A stretch of DNA of 64,000 nucleotides from Delphinapterus leucas (lineage: Eukaryota > Chordata > Mammalia > Artiodactyla > Monodontidae), in the NCBI RefSeq assembly GCF_002288925.2, contig NW_022098058.1, positions 940,021 through 1,004,020 on the forward strand, read 5' to 3'. Each line of letters begins with the position of its first letter. Positions within the stretch are counted from its first letter, which is position 1. A program made the translations under genes and the position numbers. This document shows positions 60,530 to 64,000 of this stretch, piece after piece. The notes beneath the pieces were generated by a model, which was not told the DNA's origin, did no database searches, and saw nothing but the letters and a program-made list of their open reading frames with translations.

Positions 60530-62595
60530 AAAAACAAAGGAACATATTAAGCTAAAATGCCTTGCCTACTTAACAGGATTAAGCTGGTGCTCTCAGGAAA
60601 AGTTACAGGAGGTAATCCCGGAGTGTTCACTGGAGGTTTGTCTTTTTTTTCTTGGCAGCGTATAAAACTATATTTTACCAAGGTGAAGAGCGTGAAGATC
60701 CCCAAAATATGTCTGTCATGGCAGTTAGGCAAGTAGAGTAACTTCCTTCAGGCTAAGATTCCGCCTCTTACTGGAGCAATTCAGTCTTAATTAAGACGAC
60801 CTACCAAAAGCATTTGCAACCTGAAACCCACAGGTAACTCAATAAACTCATTTGATTCAACTCTGTATCAAATACACTTTCTACAGATCTGCAACTAAGC
60901 CTCAAATTGATTTCACTGTTTCTCTCCTCTTCTAAAAGAGGGACTCGTGAAGATAAATCTATCCAAAAGACTGCTAAAGAAAATAAGAAAGATATATCAT
61001 CACAAAACTACCAAAGTAACTCATTCATAAAATTAAGCTTTTTTTTAAGCAAGATAACCTGAAACTAAAGCTTAGCGCACCCCCACCCCCACTCAAAAGA
61101 AGTTCTCAACATACAAGCTATTCACTCAGATTCAAAGCATGCTACAGTGCAAAGGGCTTCAAATTGAGCATGGGATGAATGTGGGTTTAATTTCCAGTCC
61201 TGCTTTTTACTAGCTATGTGGGCAATTTATCTACGCCAAATAATAAGTCAATAGTAAAAGTAATATTTCCAGCTATGTATGGACTCAAAAAGTATTCCTC
61301 CATATACCCTTTTTTTCCCCGAGAGACTTGCCTGGAAAAATGTATTCCACCAAAACAAGGAAAAAGAAGAGGCAGATTTGGATCCTGAAATAGGTGAACT
61401 GACACAGGAGGGAGGAGAGAATACCCAGAAGGCTGGTGAAAGGAAATTCCAGGGTAGCTATGAAGGAGGCCCAAAGCACGGTCACAGTAGCCTGGAAAAG
61501 GGCTGGGGGCTGCTTCAGGTAAGATGCTCTGGAGAAAACAGTGAGTTGATAAATAATCTATGAGTTTCAATGTAAATAGGAAGTCACTGACATTTCTCAT
61601 GGAAAGTTTACAGATAAATTAATATCAGATAAATAGAAAACTAAGCAAATAAAATTACTAATTATAGAGAAAACAGAATGTTTTCCTAAAAGGAATTACA
61701 ACTGTAAGGGCAGAAAAATAATCTCCCTTCTAACCTTCTTAGTTCTTAGCTGGGGCTTTATAACAAAAGACAAATTTACATGAGAAAAACAAACAGATGT
61801 TTTTTAACATGTATACCTCATGTATATATGGAAGATACCCAGAGAAAAATAAGTAACTCTAAACCACTTGGAGGTGACTTAGAACACTGGCTTAAATACC
61901 ATCTTCAGCTAGATTAAAAAAAAAAAAAAAAAAAGAAAGGTGTGTGGGAGGCCAGTTATGGGGAGATGGCCAGGAAAAACACAGTAAACAAGAGTGAAGT
62001 CTGCTATGCTGATTTAAGTCAGAGCCTTCTCCGTCAACAGGAAAGACTAACTTACTTCTAGGGATAGAGAGGGGAGGAGGGACAGACACCTTTGTAACTG
62101 TGTCCTACACTTAGGCAAATGGGGGAAGGCAGAGAGCTTTCCTTTCTGCTGCTTCTCAATTGCCTTCTGCTCAAAGCAACATGTCATGGTGGCATATTCT
62201 TGGGTGGTGGCATACTCTGACACACTTCATAACCAGAGTATTGTATGTTGCCCGGTTCAAACTGTATACAATGTCTCTAACTAATACTGACCTTATAAAA
62301 AATTATGACAATATTCAGAAATTGGGAGGGAGGAGAAGGTAAGAGTCAGGATGTACAAAAGAGCTAAATTTTCATTTTTCAAATTAGGACTTCAATCAAT
62401 TGTTAACATGGAAAACTGAAACACTTCAAGAAATAGCAGAAAGAATAATCTTTTATAAACATGAAGGTAATTACTAAAACAAAAGCCAAAAGATTTGACA
62501 GTTGTTAATTCTAGGAAATGAAGACGGAGACAAGGAGGTGGCGAGGAGTCAGTTTTTAATAAGCCTTAGAGAAATGTGCTTAAAAACCACATACA
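60530..62595. other. RAD18 intron, mostly unassigned
   Basis: A MIR trace lies at 61160-61235 (CTAGCTATGTGGGCAATTTA). A frame at 61279-61563 on the plus strand ends near a GTAAGA but has no other support. A-run at 61915-61934. Confidence 0.45.
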
Positions 62596-62596
62596 T

Positions 62597-62935
62597 GGGC
62601 TTCCCTGGTGGCGCAGTGGTTGAGAATCCGCCTGCCAATGCAGGAGACACGGGTTCGAGCCCTGGTCCGGGAAGATCTCACAAGCCACGGAGCAACTAAG
62701 CCCGTGCACCACAACTACTGAGCCTGCACTCTAGAGCCCGCGAGCCACAACTACTGAGCCCGTGTGCCACAACTACTGAAGCCCACGTGCCTACAGCCCG
62801 TGCTCCACAACAAGAGAAGCCACCAAAATGAGAAGGCCGTGCACCGCAACGAAGAGTAGCCCCTGCTCTCCGCAACTAGAGAAAGCCTGCGTGCAGCAAC
62901 AAAGACCCCACACAGCCAAAAAGTAAATTAAAAAA
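62597..62935 (+). mobile_element. CHR SINE, long form
   Basis: Starts GGGCTTCCCTGGTGGCGCAG, ends CACACAGCCAAAAAGTAAAT. The flanks AAAACCACATACAT and AAAACTCACGTACAT form an imperfect TSD. Confidence 0.93.
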
Positions 62936-62939
62936 ATTA

Positions 62940-64000
62940 AAAACTCACGTACATTAAAACATTAATTAAAAGGTTTAAAAAACAGAAGAACCATCAATGG
63001 TATATTTAGATCCTGATACTAAATCAAACTGCAACTACACTATAATGTTAATAATAAGTGCTTGAGCTTTAGGAAGTGCCCAAAAGGTTTAAAAAAAAAA
63101 AGTATATACCAAGGTTTATTTTAGAGCTAAATGAATTAATTTAATATGTTGACCTATTTAGTAAAATTAAAGTTTTTAAAGATATTTAAATGGTGGGCAA
63201 TAGATATTTGTATATTTTCTTGCCTATATCTAACCCACGTTTTCTTTAGTGTAGCATAATTGTTAGATACCACCCTTTAGTGATTTAAATTATTTTTGTT
63301 CCATGCAAATTTTCTGGTTTCCTTGTTGTTACAGGCTTTAGCTTTGCCACTTCAGTGATCATCTGATATTCCCTAGCTCCTGTATCAAGAAAAATTACTT
63401 TGGCTTCCCAAAGGTTGATCAAAGAGGATCGATCACATCTGTCTGTCTTTAGAGCACCAGCGCTGTAACTTTTGTGGTTCAGCCTCTGGTCCGTGAATCC
63501 TCCAGCCTCCTTTCCCTACTCTGAGAAGGCTGGGGCCATCACAACTACATCTAGTGCCTGTGTACTTCATCCTCCCGCCCCACACAGATCACAGCTGTAT
63601 CTGCCCCTTCAAAGCTTAAGAAGTGAAAAAAGAAAACACAATTCTTTTGGCACAACTAAGGCATATCGTGTGTGGAATATTCTTTCAGCAAATATTAACT
63701 ATCTACTGTTTGCCAGGCACTTAAATTTAAACTTAAACTAAAAACCAACCAACCAGCCAAAGAATAAGCAGCTATCTAATTGACAAAACAGTAATGTGCT
63801 AGCACTGAGAAAGATACATATAAAGGTCATTTAAGGAAAATGAAGCGATAAAGTTGGGAAGCTGGTAATAATGAATAAAATGAAAACCATCTTCAGCATA
63901 AATATGCAAGCTACAGAGTGCTGAAATTCTTTACATAAATACTGTCACTGGCCTGAGGACAGGATGGCAAGTCAGGAATGTTTCCATTTTAATCCCATTT
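62940..64000. other. RAD18 intron, nothing recognised
   Basis: AT-rich. A short L2-like end in reverse lies at about 63680-63720 (TTTGCCAGGCAC). No RAD18 exon seen. Confidence 0.45.

Larger units (their letters stand above)
11905..64000 (-). other. RAD18: RAD18 gene, 3' part (four last coding exons, introns, 3' UTR)
   Basis: Four separated segments on the minus strand join into one reading frame that matches the C-terminal third of RAD18, the E3 ligase that acts with RAD6 to monoubiquitinate PCNA during DNA damage tolerance. Splice phases agree at every junction (one base plus two, two plus one, two plus one), each acceptor has a pyrimidine tract and AG, and each donor is GTAAG or GTGAG. Total coding sequence here is 479 nt. 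The exons for the RING finger, UBZ zinc finger and SAP domain are not visible and should lie beyond 64000. In mammals RAD18 sits between OXTR and SRGAP3; neither neighbour is seen here. Confidence 0.95.

Noticed and set aside
60547..60732. Minus-strand frame considered as the missing upstream RAD18 exon
   Set aside because: The residues do not match any RAD18 segment, and the acceptor and donor are weak.
61279..61563. Plus-strand 94-codon frame with a GTAAGA near its end
   Set aside because: No acceptor, partner exon or recognisable domain, and it is antisense within the RAD18 intron.
1..64000. A new multi-gene defence, metabolic or mobile system
   Set aside because: The window is intron and intergenic DNA of one known gene plus dead transposons. 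No gene cluster exists to support such a system.

Overview
This is vertebrate nuclear DNA, almost certainly from a cetacean, and probably a toothed whale. The main evidence is at least 15 copies of the CHR-family tRNA-derived SINE. They occur in a long form of about 340 bp, a short form of about 200 bp and a CHRL-like form of 105-145 bp, and many have intact target-site duplications (TSDs). Other support comes from cetartiodactyl-type L1 3' ends, L2, MIR, MER5 and Tigger relics, and low-GC intronic sequence. There are no prokaryote-like operons and no dense ORFs. Nearly all the ORFs of 60-170 codons are chance frames or SINE/LINE sequence.

One protein-coding gene is recognisable: the 3' part of RAD18, on the minus strand. 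RAD18 is the RING E3 ubiquitin ligase that, with RAD6 (UBE2A/B), monoubiquitinates PCNA at stalled replication forks. Four coding exons are visible. In transcript order they are 51345-51208, 46509-46335, 23447-23385 and 12811-12709 (ending in TAG). All have AG/GT splice sites, their phases join without a break, and together they encode the last 158 or so residues: the end of the RAD6-binding region, the polymerase-eta-binding region with its serine-rich S-box, and the basic C-terminus. The RING, UBZ and SAP exons must lie beyond 64000. Introns inside the window are about 10.6, 22.9 and 4.7 kb, plus at least 12.6 kb of the next one.

Layout: 1-11.9 kb is intergenic DNA downstream of RAD18. It holds an old L1 carrying nested younger L1 and SINE insertions (2.5-9.2 kb) and a 5'-truncated younger L1 on the minus strand (10.27-11.85 kb). 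11.9-12.7 kb is the likely 3' UTR. From there to 64 kb is RAD18 exon and intron sequence full of repeats: Tigger, MER5A, a MER1-like hAT element, a MaLR-like LTR, L2, MIR, old and young L1, and CHR SINEs.

No new multi-gene system is present. The observations most worth following are: an apparent loss of the DDK-target serine in the RAD18 S-box together with a 6-residue insertion; inverted SINE pairs around both internal RAD18 exons; a possible alternative exon with strong splice sites inside an inverted-repeat loop (13.18-13.42 kb); two 'tail-only' retrotransposition scars; and a two-SINE composite in one L2. Repeat family names and comparisons with human RAD18 come from memory, because no database search could be run.
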